Assembly: GCF_900291985.1 (NCBI RefSeq)
Contig: NZ_LT985980.1
Location: 1,810,001-1,874,000, forward strand
Length of the DNA stretch: 64,000 nt
Reading direction: 5' to 3'
Origin: Lysinibacillus timonensis
Lineage (GTDB): Bacteria; Bacillota; Bacilli; Bacillales_A; Planococcaceae
The position numbers and the translations under genes are program-made. Below are positions 1 to 9,489 of this stretch, piece after piece; position 1 is the first letter of the stretch, and each line of letters opens with the position of its first letter. The notes under the pieces are model-generated. The model searched no databases, was not told where the DNA came from, and was given only the letters and a program-made list of their open reading frames with translations.

Positions 1-839
1 ATCATCCCATTGCCATAATACTCGTACTTCCACGGATCCCCATTGTTTTCGACTTTCTCTACTAAATTTCCTTCTTCGTCATAAGAGAATTTGGCATCTT
101 TTGTTTCTAGTAATCTACTTCCAGGTCCGTATACACGGTCTGATTTTTCACGAGTTTCATATAAATTCCCAACATCGTCAACGCTTCGGTATAAGAAGTC
201 GAATTTACTGTCTTGATTCGCCGACACGAGGTTACTAAACTCGTCGTAACCATAAGTCACTTTGACACCGGTTAACTCGTTGACCATGCTGCGTAGGCGG
301 TGATTGACATCCCAGTTATAGACACGTCTGCGAGTATCTCGGTTTTGACTTTTTACTCGATGGTGTGTTGGTCTACCTGTAATGTCATATTGCCATTTAC
401 TAATGACATCTCCGGGTAGGATTCTCTCAATCTCCTGGCCTAGTTCGTTGTACTGCATGGAAGCAGTCCACTGGTTTTGGTCGGAGTGAGAAGCGGTCAT
501 TTGCATGACATTACCCATTTCATTCCGAGCGACATGGATGTTTGCGCCTAGGCTACTCGTAATCCGTGAACGATTGCCTAGTTCATCGTAACTACTTTCA
601 ATCCAATGGTCGTTTTGCCACTCCTTGATGACTTGGCCGGATGCGTCGCGCTCGAGCTTGACGGTCACATGGTCGTTTGCCGTTTCTAGCAACATTTCAT
701 TTTTGTCATAAGTAAATGTTTCCCACGTATCGTCATAATAATCCGCTCGAATGACATTTCCTAGATTGTCATGTTGGTAGGCTGTCCAGCGGTTGCCTGG
801 ACGTTGAATTCGCTGAACCAAGCCTGCAAGAGCTCGGGC
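1..839 (-). pseudogene. displaced rhs fragment (5'-truncated, runs off the window)
   Basis: This stretch aligns without net indels to 2757-3595 of the large RHS gene (constant offset of 2756 bases), with only scattered substitutions. It encodes the same YD-repeat region of the RHS shell. The homology starts abruptly near 839, where the codon just upstream in frame is a stop (840-842), so there is no start codon or ribosome binding site of its own. Checked codons remain open, and the fragment continues toward its C-terminus past position 1. This is the usual form of an orphan rhs-CT module left behind when tip cassettes are replaced: a shell segment retained as homology next to an alternative toxin. 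The alternative tip, if present, lies outside the window. Confidence 0.85.
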
Positions 840-918
840 TTATGTTATTATTTGAACATTCAACTAGATTTTCAAATTAATATAAATAACTTCGCGTAAT
901 ATTATTAATAAAATAATA

Positions 919-959
919 AAGTGGCAATAAACCCTTATTAAAAGGATTTATTGCCACTT
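919..959 (-). terminator. hairpin terminator after the immunity gene
   Basis: A perfect 13-bp inverted repeat (919-931 with 947-959) continues with a C/G-A/T inner stem. On the minus strand it is followed by a T-rich run (TTATTATTTTATT). It lies just beyond the stop of the gene at 1066-1842 and probably ends the toxin-immunity transcript. Confidence 0.7.
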
Positions 960-1065
960 ATCAATTGATCCAAAAAAACTTCTAAACAATTAACGAATAT
1001 AAGGTCTGTAAGTTGAGATACCTAACCGTTCACTAAACTCTATATTTATTAATTTTTGTTTCTTT

Positions 1066-1842
1066 TTACAATTCAAAAACACTACATTTTATTTTATTGT
1101 AAATCAATTCCTCATTTATTATTTTTTCAATCTCTTTCCAGTCCCCTCCTGCTAATCCTGAACCAATTTTAGGCATCTGTATAGATAATCTATTTATTAA
1201 TGAAAATCTTGCAACTTTTTTTAAACACAAACGAAGTGCATCATAATCAATATAAGTTGTAGTATCTTTGTAATTTTTCCTTACACCATTTTGTGCAAGC
1301 ATATTTGCAATAAAAATAGGTTTCTGTTGCCCGACACTTACAAACTGAACTTCTCCTAATCTAAAAGTTTCTTTATCCTTAGACCATTTTATATATTCTT
1401 TCTTTGCATATGGGAATTGCTTTGATAGAGATAGAACAAAACCTTTTCCCCATAATCCTAAAATGTTAACAACATGAATAATTAGTGTATTTTCTTCTAA
1501 AGGAAGAGAAGCATCACCTTTTAAGTAGTTTATTTGAGATTTATTATCATGAAATAAAATCCCCTCTTTCCACTTACTTTCAAATTCTAATCTAGTAATA
1601 GGTACACTATCGCTCAAATCTAAACTATCGATATGTCCATCGTACAATAAAAATCCAATATTTTCATTCCAATCGTTCAGCGATGAGGAAATGTACATAT
1701 CGTTATTGATAATGTTGATCTGCCGAGTTGCAATTCCATCCTCAAATTCTGTAAATAATTGTCCATTACCTTTTGCGAAATCTACATTATCACATTTGTA
1801 GTATAATAAACTATCCTCATGCTTTACATACTGTTCTACCAC
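1066..1842 (-). CDS. two-domain immunity protein with C-terminal macro domain
   Basis: The 258-residue product starts inside the 3' end of the RHS toxin gene (26-base overlap), the usual position of a cognate immunity gene. Residues 103-258 read as a macro domain: GDAS at 109-112, the ADP-ribose loop HVVNILGLWGKGF at 123-135, and IGSGLAGGDW at 226-235. In DarG/TARG1-type ADP-ribosyl hydrolases the lysine of the GLMGKG-like loop is catalytic; K133 falls at that place by motif. Residues 10-95 form a separate domain resembling DUF6881-type immunity modules (an acidic beta-rich segment ending PITRLEFESKW). I infer that the protein neutralises the ART tip by binding it and/or by removing ADP-ribose. 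Base composition is more AT-rich than the RHS shell, as expected for an exchanged cassette. Hydrolase activity is not proven. Confidence 0.75.
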   Translation of the reverse strand: MVEQYVKHEDSLLYYKCDNVDFAKGNGQLFTEFEDGIATRQINIINNDMYISSSLNDWNENIGFLLYDGHIDSLDLSDSVPITRLEFESKWKEGILFHDNKSQINYLKGDASLPLEENTLIIHVVNILGLWGKGFVLSLSKQFPYAKKEYIKWSKDKETFRLGEVQFVSVGQQKPIFIANMLAQNGVRKNYKDTTTYIDYDALRLCLKKVARFSLINRLSIQMPKIGSGLAGGDWKEIEKIINEELIYNKIKCSVFEL

Positions 1843-4800
1843 TATTAACCACCCTTTTCGAAATATCCAAATCCGTTACCCCATCAATAATAAAAGTCCC
1901 TGGTCTAGGTTCACGAACATTTAAACCCGTAACATCTATCACCACAAAATGGGATACACTATTTAGTTTTCTAGCATCACCATAAATATTTGCAGCTAAT
2001 TGTCCCTGAGATATTTTCCCTAACTTTATATCAGCTTCAGATAAGCCCTTTAAAGTTCTACTTCCTATTTGATCAGGGGATATATCAGTAAAATACTGAC
2101 CAGGACCAAACCGAGCATTCTTTTCACCAATGGATGGACGAATAGCGTTGCTTTCCAAAATTCCTTTTAACCCTTTTTCAGTGGTATAATGAGTAAGAGT
2201 ACTACGAGTTAATCCATATGGATCCACACAAACGTTCGGATCATGTACATATCCGTACAGTGTCGGATTATTTCCAGCAAGCCCAATCAGGTCAATCTGT
2301 GTATAATTCCCCTGTTCTGGGTCGTAGTAACGGAACCGGTTATAATACAATCCAATTTCGACATCATCATACTGCCCTTGATAACGGAACGGGATAAAGT
2401 CTTTCTCACCTATAAACTCTTTCACTCTACCATAAACATCAAGCTCAGCTGACCAAACTATATTACCTTCCCCATCATAGGCCTCAACAGGTGTTCCCAG
2501 ATAGTCACTAATAATACTGTAATGACCTTCACTCGTGATTTTTGCTGATGGGACAAAGCCATCATTAAATACCCACGTTACTAGATTTTCACTTACTAGT
2601 TCAGCCGAATCTTTCTGCGAATCATACTCATGTAGAATCGTATTGCCGTCCCACACGAATCTCATCATCTTCTCTTCAGAACTCTTCTCTACCCGTCTAC
2701 CTAGCGTGTCATACTTGAAAGTTACTTCCGACTTATCTGGCTTGATGACTTTTGACATCATGCCATTGCCATAGTACTCGTACTTCCAAGTATCCCCATT
2801 GGTTTCGACTTTCTCTACTAGATTTCCTTCTTCATCATAAGAGAATTTCGCATCTTTCGTTTCTAGTAGTCTACTACCAGGGCCGTATACACGATCTGAT
2901 TTTTCACGTGTTTCGTATAGATTGCCAACGTCGTCTACACTGCGGTATAGGAAATCGAATTGACTGTCTTGGTTGGCCCATACGAGGTTACTGAACTCAT
3001 CGTATCCGTAAGTGACTTTGACACCAGTTAGCTCGTTGACCATGCTGCGTAGGCGGTGATTGACATCCCAATTATATACGCGTCTTCTTGTATCGCGGTT
3101 TTGACTCTTTACTCGATGGTGTGTTGGTCTACCTGTAATATCATATTGCCATTTACTAATAACATCGCCCGGTAGGATTCTTTCAATCTCCTGACCTAGT
3201 TCGTTGTACTGCATGGAGGCTGTCCACTGGGCTTGGTCGGAGTGAGAAGCCGTCATTTGCATGACATTGCCCATTTCATTCCGCGCAACTGTAATGTTTG
3301 CGCCTAAGCTACTCGTAATCTGTGAACGATTACCTAATTCATCGTAGCTACTTTCAATCCAATGGTCGTTTTGCCACTCCTTGATGACTTGGCCGGATGC
3401 GTCGCGCTCGAGCTTGACGGTCACATGATCGTTTGCCGTTTCTAGCAACATTCCATTTTTGTCATAAGTAAATGTTTCCCACGTATCGTCATAATAATCC
3501 GCTCGAATGACATTTCCTAGATTGTCATGTTGGTAGGCTGTCCAGCGGTTGCCTGGTCGTTGAATTCGCTGAACGAGTCCTGCTAGACTTCGTTCATACG
3601 TTTTCTCCATGTCATCAAAGCCAATTTCTTTAATGATATTGCCTTTTGCATCCCGTTCAAACTGATACGCTTCGCCTTTTTCGTTGAACACAGCGGTTAA
3701 CTGCTCTTCTGTATCATAGGCGAATCGGACTTTCTTCCCGCCTTGTTCTCGGGACGTTAAGCTACCAAGAATCGTGTAATCAAAAGTCACTTGCGTATAA
3801 TTGTCTTTTGCAAAAACAACATCGTCATAGCCATCATACTGCAATTGGACATCGTTGCCATCTGAAAGCTTTGCGTGGACAAGTCGATTTAAGTGATCAT
3901 AACGGAACTTTTCTGTCGCTCCTAATGGGTTCGTCGTTGCGATACAATTTCCACGATCATCATACTCCCATGTGGAGCTTGTGCCATCTGGCAATGTTAC
4001 TTTACTTAAGTTCAGATGCTTATCATACGTTAAGCTTACCACATGCCCTTGTGCATTCGTTACGGTGTTAATTAATCGATGCTCATTATAGCCGTATTCC
4101 GTTTTCGTGCCATCTTCTAAAATCGTAGCTTGTAATGTCCCATCTTCATTATAAATCCATTGACGACTTCCGCCCTCAGCATTTACAGCTTGAATGAGTC
4201 TATCCTTCTCATCGTATTGATAGGACAGAGTACTGTCTGCTAGTGTAATTGTCACTGGGTTGGCCCATTCATCATAACTGTATGTTGTTACACGACCGTC
4301 TTCATCGACTTCTTGCAGTAATTCAAAGTCTTTATTATATTCATAACTGACTTCACTGCCATCTGGATGGACGATTTTCGTACATAGATTGTCTTCGTTA
4401 AAATAATAAAAACTTTTATGGCCCAAACTATTTGTAATTTCGTTATAGCCGTCGTGATAAGAAAGCTCCCCTGCCAACACATTGCCATCGCCCCATGTTT
4501 TAATTACGCGTGCCCCTGTTGTTGGGCCGTCATATCGCCAGAAGAAGGAGTTCCCATTGCGGTCTATTTTTTGTGTCATTAAGTGGTTATTATATTTTAT
4601 AACCGTACTTTGTCCTAATGCATCTTGGATGTCGACAAGATCTTGTTCTTTATTGTATTCATAACGAACAAGTACTTTTTGTTCCCTGTGCTCACTCAAA
4701 GCGACTTCTGTCATTCGACCTGCTACATTTGTTGTAACTTCAAGGACTCTTCCAACACTGTCAGTTACTTGAGACAAGTAGCCTTGATTGTTGTATGCAA

Positions 4801-7288
4801 ATTGAATTTGATGATCTTGTTCGTTTTTCACTGCTTTTAATCGGTACGTTGTCTCGGTTGTTTGTTCAAATACATAAATTAATCGAGTATCATGCTCAAA
4901 CAAATGATATTCCTCACCTGTATTGGTAAGCGACATTCTTTCCCGTTTATTAAAATATGGTAAGTTTGTTGGCAAAATTGGGAAGCCGACTGCGCGACCA
5001 TCAGGTACAACAATTCCAATTAAATCTTCTTCTTCAAAAATTTCTAAAGCTAAATCATATTTAAAATGCATGCCATGACCTGACAAACCGATACGAGCAC
5101 TATCACTGTACCAAACTCGTTCCCATGAAAGGGGGATTGGCCCAGGCAGTTCAAAATCGACACCTTCATAAACCATACGCCCAGTAATTAAATCTACAGG
5201 TTCAAAACCATATTTACAGAACTTTTCACTTAACCCTTCTGTACAATTAAACTTCTTTAGTACTTTATGATTAAAATCCGTCAGAGCATTTTTAGCCATC
5301 GCTTTCATGCCATCTACTGCCTTCGAGACGCCAGCTATTTCATCCATCGATTTGACGACTTTATCTGCGGCCGTTTTGACGGACTTCGACCCCTTATTAG
5401 CGAGTTCCGTGACTGTATCTAACGTTTTGGATACCTTATCATATGCCGCTTTCATTCCTTTAACTGCTAATGTTGCATCTGCGGCTTTATCTGCAGCTTT
5501 TGCGGCATCACTTGCTTTATCCGCAGCTTTTACCGCTTTGTTGGCCTTATAGGCTGTTTTAGCCGCATCACCAACACCTGGAACGGCGCCGACTAAGTTC
5601 ATGGCTGCCCCTTCGTAATCTCCTCGTGCCAAGCTAAGTCCTGCATTGGCAACGTCTGCAATCGCACCGACACCAGGAATAAACCCAGCGACATCCAGTG
5701 CTAAACTTACGCCATCTAAAAAACCGCTAAACCAGCCTTTCTTTTCTTTCTTCTTCTCTGCTTTTTGCGGGATGATGACGTCAACTTTTTGCGTCGCTTC
5801 GATCGCTTCTTCGTTTAGCTTCGGCGGTTGGCTTTTCTTCTCTATTCCTTCTTGATGTATGATTGTACTCATTAACTGGGTATCAGCCGCAAGGATCACA
5901 TGACTATTTTCCTTCGCTGAGAAGGCAATCCATTCTTCGGCCTCAATTGATAACTCTTTCATTCCCATTTCGAGCGTTTCATCCGCCGCTAGCATGATCG
6001 TGCTGTCACTGAGAAGTGTAACTCCTTCGCCATCATCCATTTTCAACTCCAATACCCCATCTACCGCGCTGAACGTAATATCTCCCACACCTAATGTCAT
6101 GTCTTTCCCATAATTGGTTGCCAATGACTTAACGGTAGAATCCGCCATTTTCTTCGACGCTTTTTGCCTACCCTCTGATGTAACTGGATCAACGCGTACG
6201 GAGTTGATGACGATTGCTTCTTCTTCAACGGCACTTAGAAAGTGCAATTGGACACGTGCACCTATTTGAGGCATTAAGTACATGACGCTATTGGCATCTG
6301 CTGAATAAGCGAACCAATGCGCTTTTTCTTTATCTTGTTTTTCATCAATATCTAAATGGACTTTGACCGTGTTTTGTGAAACATCGATAATCTTTCCTGT
6401 AAATGCTGCACCAATGAAATCTAAATTGCGTACTAGTCGCTGACGAATACTTCTCTCTGGTTGAGCAGTATATTGAAATTTCAACACACCTCCGTCAAGG
6501 TTAATTTCCCGAACCGTTACGATATACGTTCTTCCTTTTAGGTTTACCGATGTACCTAACTCATAAGCTTCCGTGCTTTCAAACTCACAAAAGATATAAT
6601 CGGCTTCGTTCATATGTGTGCCGTCATTTTCAGTAATTAACCAATACGCATCCATATCCTTACGCAATTGATAGGGAAGATGGTCGATCGTTACACGTTT
6701 CGTACTTTGAGGTGGACCAAGCCAAAACCGAGGACCCTTTCCTTGTAGGTCAGGAAAAACAACTGCTTGCAAATTGGATGCCATTCTTTTAATAAATGCC
6801 CAATCTGTTTCCATATATTGAATCGAAATATGACCAATCGCTTGATCGTCAGAAGCATTATCGATGTAATCCCCATGAGGATAGGCGTCCACAATGGTAT
6901 CCATTAACTGCTCATACGTCATACTTGCATCTTGAAATGAACGCGAGCGCTTCACAATATCCATATTTGCCGTAAACGAGACAGCCTCAGCTGTGACATA
7001 ATGCACTCCTTGCGCTGCCTGTAACTCCGCATTTTCAATTCTTCCTGAGAATAATATGTCTTGACCCCGGCCAAATTTCACAACGATTTCATCTGTATTA
7101 CTAACCCGTTGAATATAGTTTTCAGCTTGCTCTTGAGCAATTATTCCAGTAAAGTACAATCTTGCATGGTCATTGCCCCTATGTTTAATGGTTAGCTTAT
7201 CTAGACGAATAAGTGGATAGGGCCATTCAAGTACAATATCCACGTAAGTACTGACCATATGTACTTCTTGTTCTCCTAGTGATTTCAT
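1817..7288 (-). CDS. VgrG-RHS fusion polymorphic toxin with HYD1-type ADP-ribosyltransferase tip
   Basis: The 1823-residue protein is built in order from: a gp27/VgrG-like baseplate-hub domain (about 15-290); a gp5 OB-fold (about 295-368); a beta-helical spike (about 395-480); a linker; a glycine/hydrophobic segment with GFIPGVGAIAD and AVPGVGDAAK (about 518-575), as seen before many polymorphic toxins; an Ala/Lys-rich helical stretch; a DUF6531 segment (about 695-775); YD/RHS repeats (about 840-1600); and the RHS core ending in DPYGL (1689-1693). The 130-residue tip from 1694 (bases 2209-1820) has LTHYTTEKGLKGIL and ARFGPGQYFTDI, matching the HYD1-signature ADP-ribosyltransferase family. The start is set by AAAGGAGGT six bases upstream. 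The immunity gene overlaps its 3' end. The spike plus RHS cage suggests delivery by a contractile injection machine, but no sheath or tube genes are seen here. Confidence 0.9.
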   Translation of the reverse strand: MKSLGEQEVHMVSTYVDIVLEWPYPLIRLDKLTIKHRGNDHARLYFTGIIAQEQAENYIQRVSNTDEIVVKFGRGQDILFSGRIENAELQAAQGVHYVTAEAVSFTANMDIVKRSRSFQDASMTYEQLMDTIVDAYPHGDYIDNASDDQAIGHISIQYMETDWAFIKRMASNLQAVVFPDLQGKGPRFWLGPPQSTKRVTIDHLPYQLRKDMDAYWLITENDGTHMNEADYIFCEFESTEAYELGTSVNLKGRTYIVTVREINLDGGVLKFQYTAQPERSIRQRLVRNLDFIGAAFTGKIIDVSQNTVKVHLDIDEKQDKEKAHWFAYSADANSVMYLMPQIGARVQLHFLSAVEEEAIVINSVRVDPVTSEGRQKASKKMADSTVKSLATNYGKDMTLGVGDITFSAVDGVLELKMDDGEGVTLLSDSTIMLAADETLEMGMKELSIEAEEWIAFSAKENSHVILAADTQLMSTIIHQEGIEKKSQPPKLNEEAIEATQKVDVIIPQKAEKKKEKKGWFSGFLDGVSLALDVAGFIPGVGAIADVANAGLSLARGDYEGAAMNLVGAVPGVGDAAKTAYKANKAVKAADKASDAAKAADKAADATLAVKGMKAAYDKVSKTLDTVTELANKGSKSVKTAADKVVKSMDEIAGVSKAVDGMKAMAKNALTDFNHKVLKKFNCTEGLSEKFCKYGFEPVDLITGRMVYEGVDFELPGPIPLSWERVWYSDSARIGLSGHGMHFKYDLALEIFEEEDLIGIVVPDGRAVGFPILPTNLPYFNKRERMSLTNTGEEYHLFEHDTRLIYVFEQTTETTYRLKAVKNEQDHQIQFAYNNQGYLSQVTDSVGRVLEVTTNVAGRMTEVALSEHREQKVLVRYEYNKEQDLVDIQDALGQSTVIKYNNHLMTQKIDRNGNSFFWRYDGPTTGARVIKTWGDGNVLAGELSYHDGYNEITNSLGHKSFYYFNEDNLCTKIVHPDGSEVSYEYNKDFELLQEVDEDGRVTTYSYDEWANPVTITLADSTLSYQYDEKDRLIQAVNAEGGSRQWIYNEDGTLQATILEDGTKTEYGYNEHRLINTVTNAQGHVVSLTYDKHLNLSKVTLPDGTSSTWEYDDRGNCIATTNPLGATEKFRYDHLNRLVHAKLSDGNDVQLQYDGYDDVVFAKDNYTQVTFDYTILGSLTSREQGGKKVRFAYDTEEQLTAVFNEKGEAYQFERDAKGNIIKEIGFDDMEKTYERSLAGLVQRIQRPGNRWTAYQHDNLGNVIRADYYDDTWETFTYDKNGMLLETANDHVTVKLERDASGQVIKEWQNDHWIESSYDELGNRSQITSSLGANITVARNEMGNVMQMTASHSDQAQWTASMQYNELGQEIERILPGDVISKWQYDITGRPTHHRVKSQNRDTRRRVYNWDVNHRLRSMVNELTGVKVTYGYDEFSNLVWANQDSQFDFLYRSVDDVGNLYETREKSDRVYGPGSRLLETKDAKFSYDEEGNLVEKVETNGDTWKYEYYGNGMMSKVIKPDKSEVTFKYDTLGRRVEKSSEEKMMRFVWDGNTILHEYDSQKDSAELVSENLVTWVFNDGFVPSAKITSEGHYSIISDYLGTPVEAYDGEGNIVWSAELDVYGRVKEFIGEKDFIPFRYQGQYDDVEIGLYYNRFRYYDPEQGNYTQIDLIGLAGNNPTLYGYVHDPNVCVDPYGLTRSTLTHYTTEKGLKGILESNAIRPSIGEKNARFGPGQYFTDISPDQIGSRTLKGLSEADIKLGKISQGQLAANIYGDARKLNSVSHFVVIDVTGLNVREPRPGTFIIDGVTDLDISKRVVNSGRTVCKA

Positions 7289-7317
7289 AACTTACCTCCT
7301 TTCCTTTCTTTTGTAAA

Positions 7318-7716
7318 TTAAAAACCTTGTTTCGGTATAGACAAATCCTCTTGGCCGTCATGGACAATATCGATTTTCCCTCCACCTGCAGAGCATTGAT
7401 TATGACAGCGATTTAATAACGCTTGTTTTCCTTCTATATGAACAGTTTCCATCCCATCGATCCAATCTAGGGAACAAACTGGTGTACACGGTTTTTTCAA
7501 TTTCAAGCAGACACCGAATGTAGGGATGTTTTCAGGACTTCGATCCCCTACATTCATGACAGCTTTCCCTTTAATATATACACCATGATCTTGCGGCAAG
7601 TTTAAATAATTCAGATGGCTGCCATGCTCACAAGAAATGATTGCTCCATGTACTACATAACTAAATTGCTCCTCACCTGAACTTTCAGTCTCCAAATTTT
7701 CCACAATTTGAGCCAT
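7318..7716 (-). CDS. DUF4280 PAAR-like spike-tip protein
   Basis: The 132-residue protein has the features of DUF4280: an early AIISCEHGSHLNYLNL block, then several cysteines (CEHG, CLKLKKPC, CSLDW, CHNQCSAGG) and a GKAVMNVGDRSPENI segment. DUF4280 proteins are regarded as PAAR-like cone tips that cap VgrG trimers and often precede RHS or other polymorphic toxins. The gene lies 29 bases upstream of the VgrG-RHS gene, so the two are surely cotranscribed and probably assemble together. AAGGATG about nine bases upstream supports the start. The conserved cysteines could hold a metal or disulfides; this is inference. Confidence 0.85.
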   Translation of the reverse strand: MAQIVENLETESSGEEQFSYVVHGAIISCEHGSHLNYLNLPQDHGVYIKGKAVMNVGDRSPENIPTFGVCLKLKKPCTPVCSLDWIDGMETVHIEGKQALLNRCHNQCSAGGGKIDIVHDGQEDLSIPKQGF

Positions 7717-7740
7717 TTGATATTCATCCTTTCATATCGA

Positions 7741-7777
7741 CCTGCGAGTAGTACCACTATCCCAAATTACTTGCAGG
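7741..7777 (-). other. intercistronic hairpin without T-tract
   Basis: A 10-bp stem (7741-7750 with 768-777, one G-U pair) lies between the Imm11-like gene and the PAAR-like gene. It lacks a T-run on the minus strand, so it is more likely an mRNA-processing or stability element than a terminator. Confidence 0.4.
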
Positions 7778-7806
7778 TAGTAATTTATTATGATTTAGCA
7801 ATATCA

Positions 7807-8310
7807 TCATCGTTTCTCTAGTCTTACTCTCTGCAGCTGGAATCCTAAAAATGGGCGTCGCAACATACTTTCGGCTACATCTAAATTGACTATTGTGAAC
7901 GATTCTTTTCTAGTGTCGATTCGAAAAATACAATCCAGTTCCACTTTCTTCGGGTCAATTACGAGTTCCTTAATTAGTCCGTCTGGAGTGTACGTTGTCT
8001 CATGGGATATACAATTCTTCGCCGTCATGTCTAGTAGCCAATACAAACGCTGTGTTGCTTTCTTTACATCCGTAAACACAATGGCTGTAAAATCGATGTT
8101 ATCCTCGAATTTCGCTAACAGCTTTTTCAATTCATCTGACACAATTCTTTGGGGCTTATCCAAATAATCCAGATATAACGCATTCTCTTTTTCTATCACT
8201 TCCGCAAATACAGACGAATAGACATACTCACCATCGAATGATGGACTTGTCTTCAAAGGAATGATTGGATTTGGTATACTTTGATCTTGCCGAACAATAA
8301 AATACTCCAT
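7807..8310 (-). CDS. Imm11/DUF1629-like accessory protein
   Basis: The 167-residue soluble protein begins MEYFIVRQDQSI and has the layout of the Imm11/DUF1629 family (short N-terminal strand, proline-rich segment, then a domain ending in LRRPFLGFQLQRV). Such proteins are repeatedly found inside VgrG/PAAR/RHS clusters of Gram-positives and in immunity gene lists, but their activity is not established. GAGGAGG just upstream supports the start. It sits between the pentapeptide-repeat gene and the PAAR-like gene on the same strand. It could be a tip-loading adaptor or an immunity factor for an effector not in this window. The family assignment is from pattern only. Confidence 0.5.
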   Translation of the reverse strand: MEYFIVRQDQSIPNPIIPLKTSPSFDGEYVYSSVFAEVIEKENALYLDYLDKPQRIVSDELKKLLAKFEDNIDFTAIVFTDVKKATQRLYWLLDMTAKNCISHETTYTPDGLIKELVIDPKKVELDCIFRIDTRKESFTIVNLDVAESMLRRPFLGFQLQRVRLEKR

Positions 8311-8377
8311 CTTTTCCTCCTCTAACCATCACTTTGTGTATCGAATCATGTTGTGACTAAAACAGATAACATTCACG

Positions 8378-9475
8378 TTAACTAATCCAATGAATATCTT
8401 TTATTTGGTCTGGGCTAAGCTGAACCTTATGTTGGTCTCGTTTAAAGAAGGTAGCCCCTTTTAAATTTGCGCCTGCAAAATGGGCACCAGTAATTTGGGC
8501 AAACTCAAACCTAGCATTTTCCAAATTCGCGTTTCGAAAATCAGTGCCTAGGTAGCACGCCACTTCACCACTTGAAAGCCTCATCGTTTTTCCCTTTGCG
8601 TGAGTAAAATTAGCGCCTACTAAGTTGGCATTTCGAAAATCCGCGTCTTGAATGACAGCATAAGAAAAGTCTACATTAGATAACTGACAATCTACGAAAC
8701 TAGTACCAACGCAAACACTTTGTTTCAATAAAGCACCTTCTAAGTCACTGCCGCCAAAATCCGCATAGGAAAAGTCCATTTGGGTGAAATCCTTGTGCCG
8801 TAATGGTAGATTTGAGAAATTTTCAAACGTATAGTCTTTGTTCGCCTCTTTTTCCTCCAACCATGAGACAACATTTTCTTCCACCCGTTCCCGATCATCA
8901 AAGATTGCAACATCTTCACTAAATCCTTTATATTCACCAACACGAAATCTCAAGCACGCTGCCCGTTGAAAATTCATTTCAGGTACACTCTCTTTTTGAT
9001 AGCGAAAGAGATAGCGCACTAATTGAATGATATACTGATGAAATACGTTCACTGTTTGTTGAATGATGCGACGAATGTCAGCTGTTTGAATGATGATATA
9101 CGGCTTTCTTTCAATTTCTAGGGTTTTTTGTAACTCTCCCATTGCCTCACTGAGCCATTTTGCTTCAAACTGTGCCGTGCATTCTGTCAAATCGTAATAC
9201 CATTTCTCACCATAAGCTTCTAGCAAATAAGTACACTTGTTTTCTAGTAAAGATGTTCGTAGCAACGATAGATGAATAAAGGCTACTGGCGGTAACACTT
9301 CCTGTTCTTGCTGGCCTCTAATATTGTCAAACAGCTGTGCAAGTGAATGTATGATTGACTGCAGTAACGTTTCCTTCTCTTGGCGGAACTGCTGATCCAC
9401 CTTCTCTAGTATCCGGCCGACATGAACTGACACACATTCATCCATAAAATGCTGTAATGCTTCTTCTCGTTTCAT
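8378..9475 (-). CDS. pentapeptide-repeat protein of the VgrG/RHS cluster
   Basis: In this 365-residue protein, residues 1-200 are largely helical with no recognised domain. Residues 224-346 carry A(D/N)LxX-type pentapeptide repeats (DFTQMDFSYADF, DFRNANLVGANF, DFRNANLENARF, HFAGANLKGATF), which fold into a right-handed quadrilateral beta-helix. Pentapeptide proteins occur in VgrG clusters as adaptors or effectors, and in the DUF2169/PPE-type T6SS loaders of Gram-negatives. Here the role is inferred from position between the VgrG-like spike gene (14 bases away) and the PAAR-like gene. GAGGG precedes the start. No catalytic motif is visible. Confidence 0.75.
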   Translation of the reverse strand: MKREEALQHFMDECVSVHVGRILEKVDQQFRQEKETLLQSIIHSLAQLFDNIRGQQEQEVLPPVAFIHLSLLRTSLLENKCTYLLEAYGEKWYYDLTECTAQFEAKWLSEAMGELQKTLEIERKPYIIIQTADIRRIIQQTVNVFHQYIIQLVRYLFRYQKESVPEMNFQRAACLRFRVGEYKGFSEDVAIFDDRERVEENVVSWLEEKEANKDYTFENFSNLPLRHKDFTQMDFSYADFGGSDLEGALLKQSVCVGTSFVDCQLSNVDFSYAVIQDADFRNANLVGANFTHAKGKTMRLSSGEVACYLGTDFRNANLENARFEFAQITGAHFAGANLKGATFFKRDQHKVQLSPDQIKDIHWIS

Positions 9476-9489
9476 GATTCATGCCCTCA

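Noticed and set aside
1817..2209. Stand-alone DarTG toxin-antitoxin pair
   Set aside because: The ART is the C-terminal tip of the RHS frame, continuous with DPYGL, with no start of its own.
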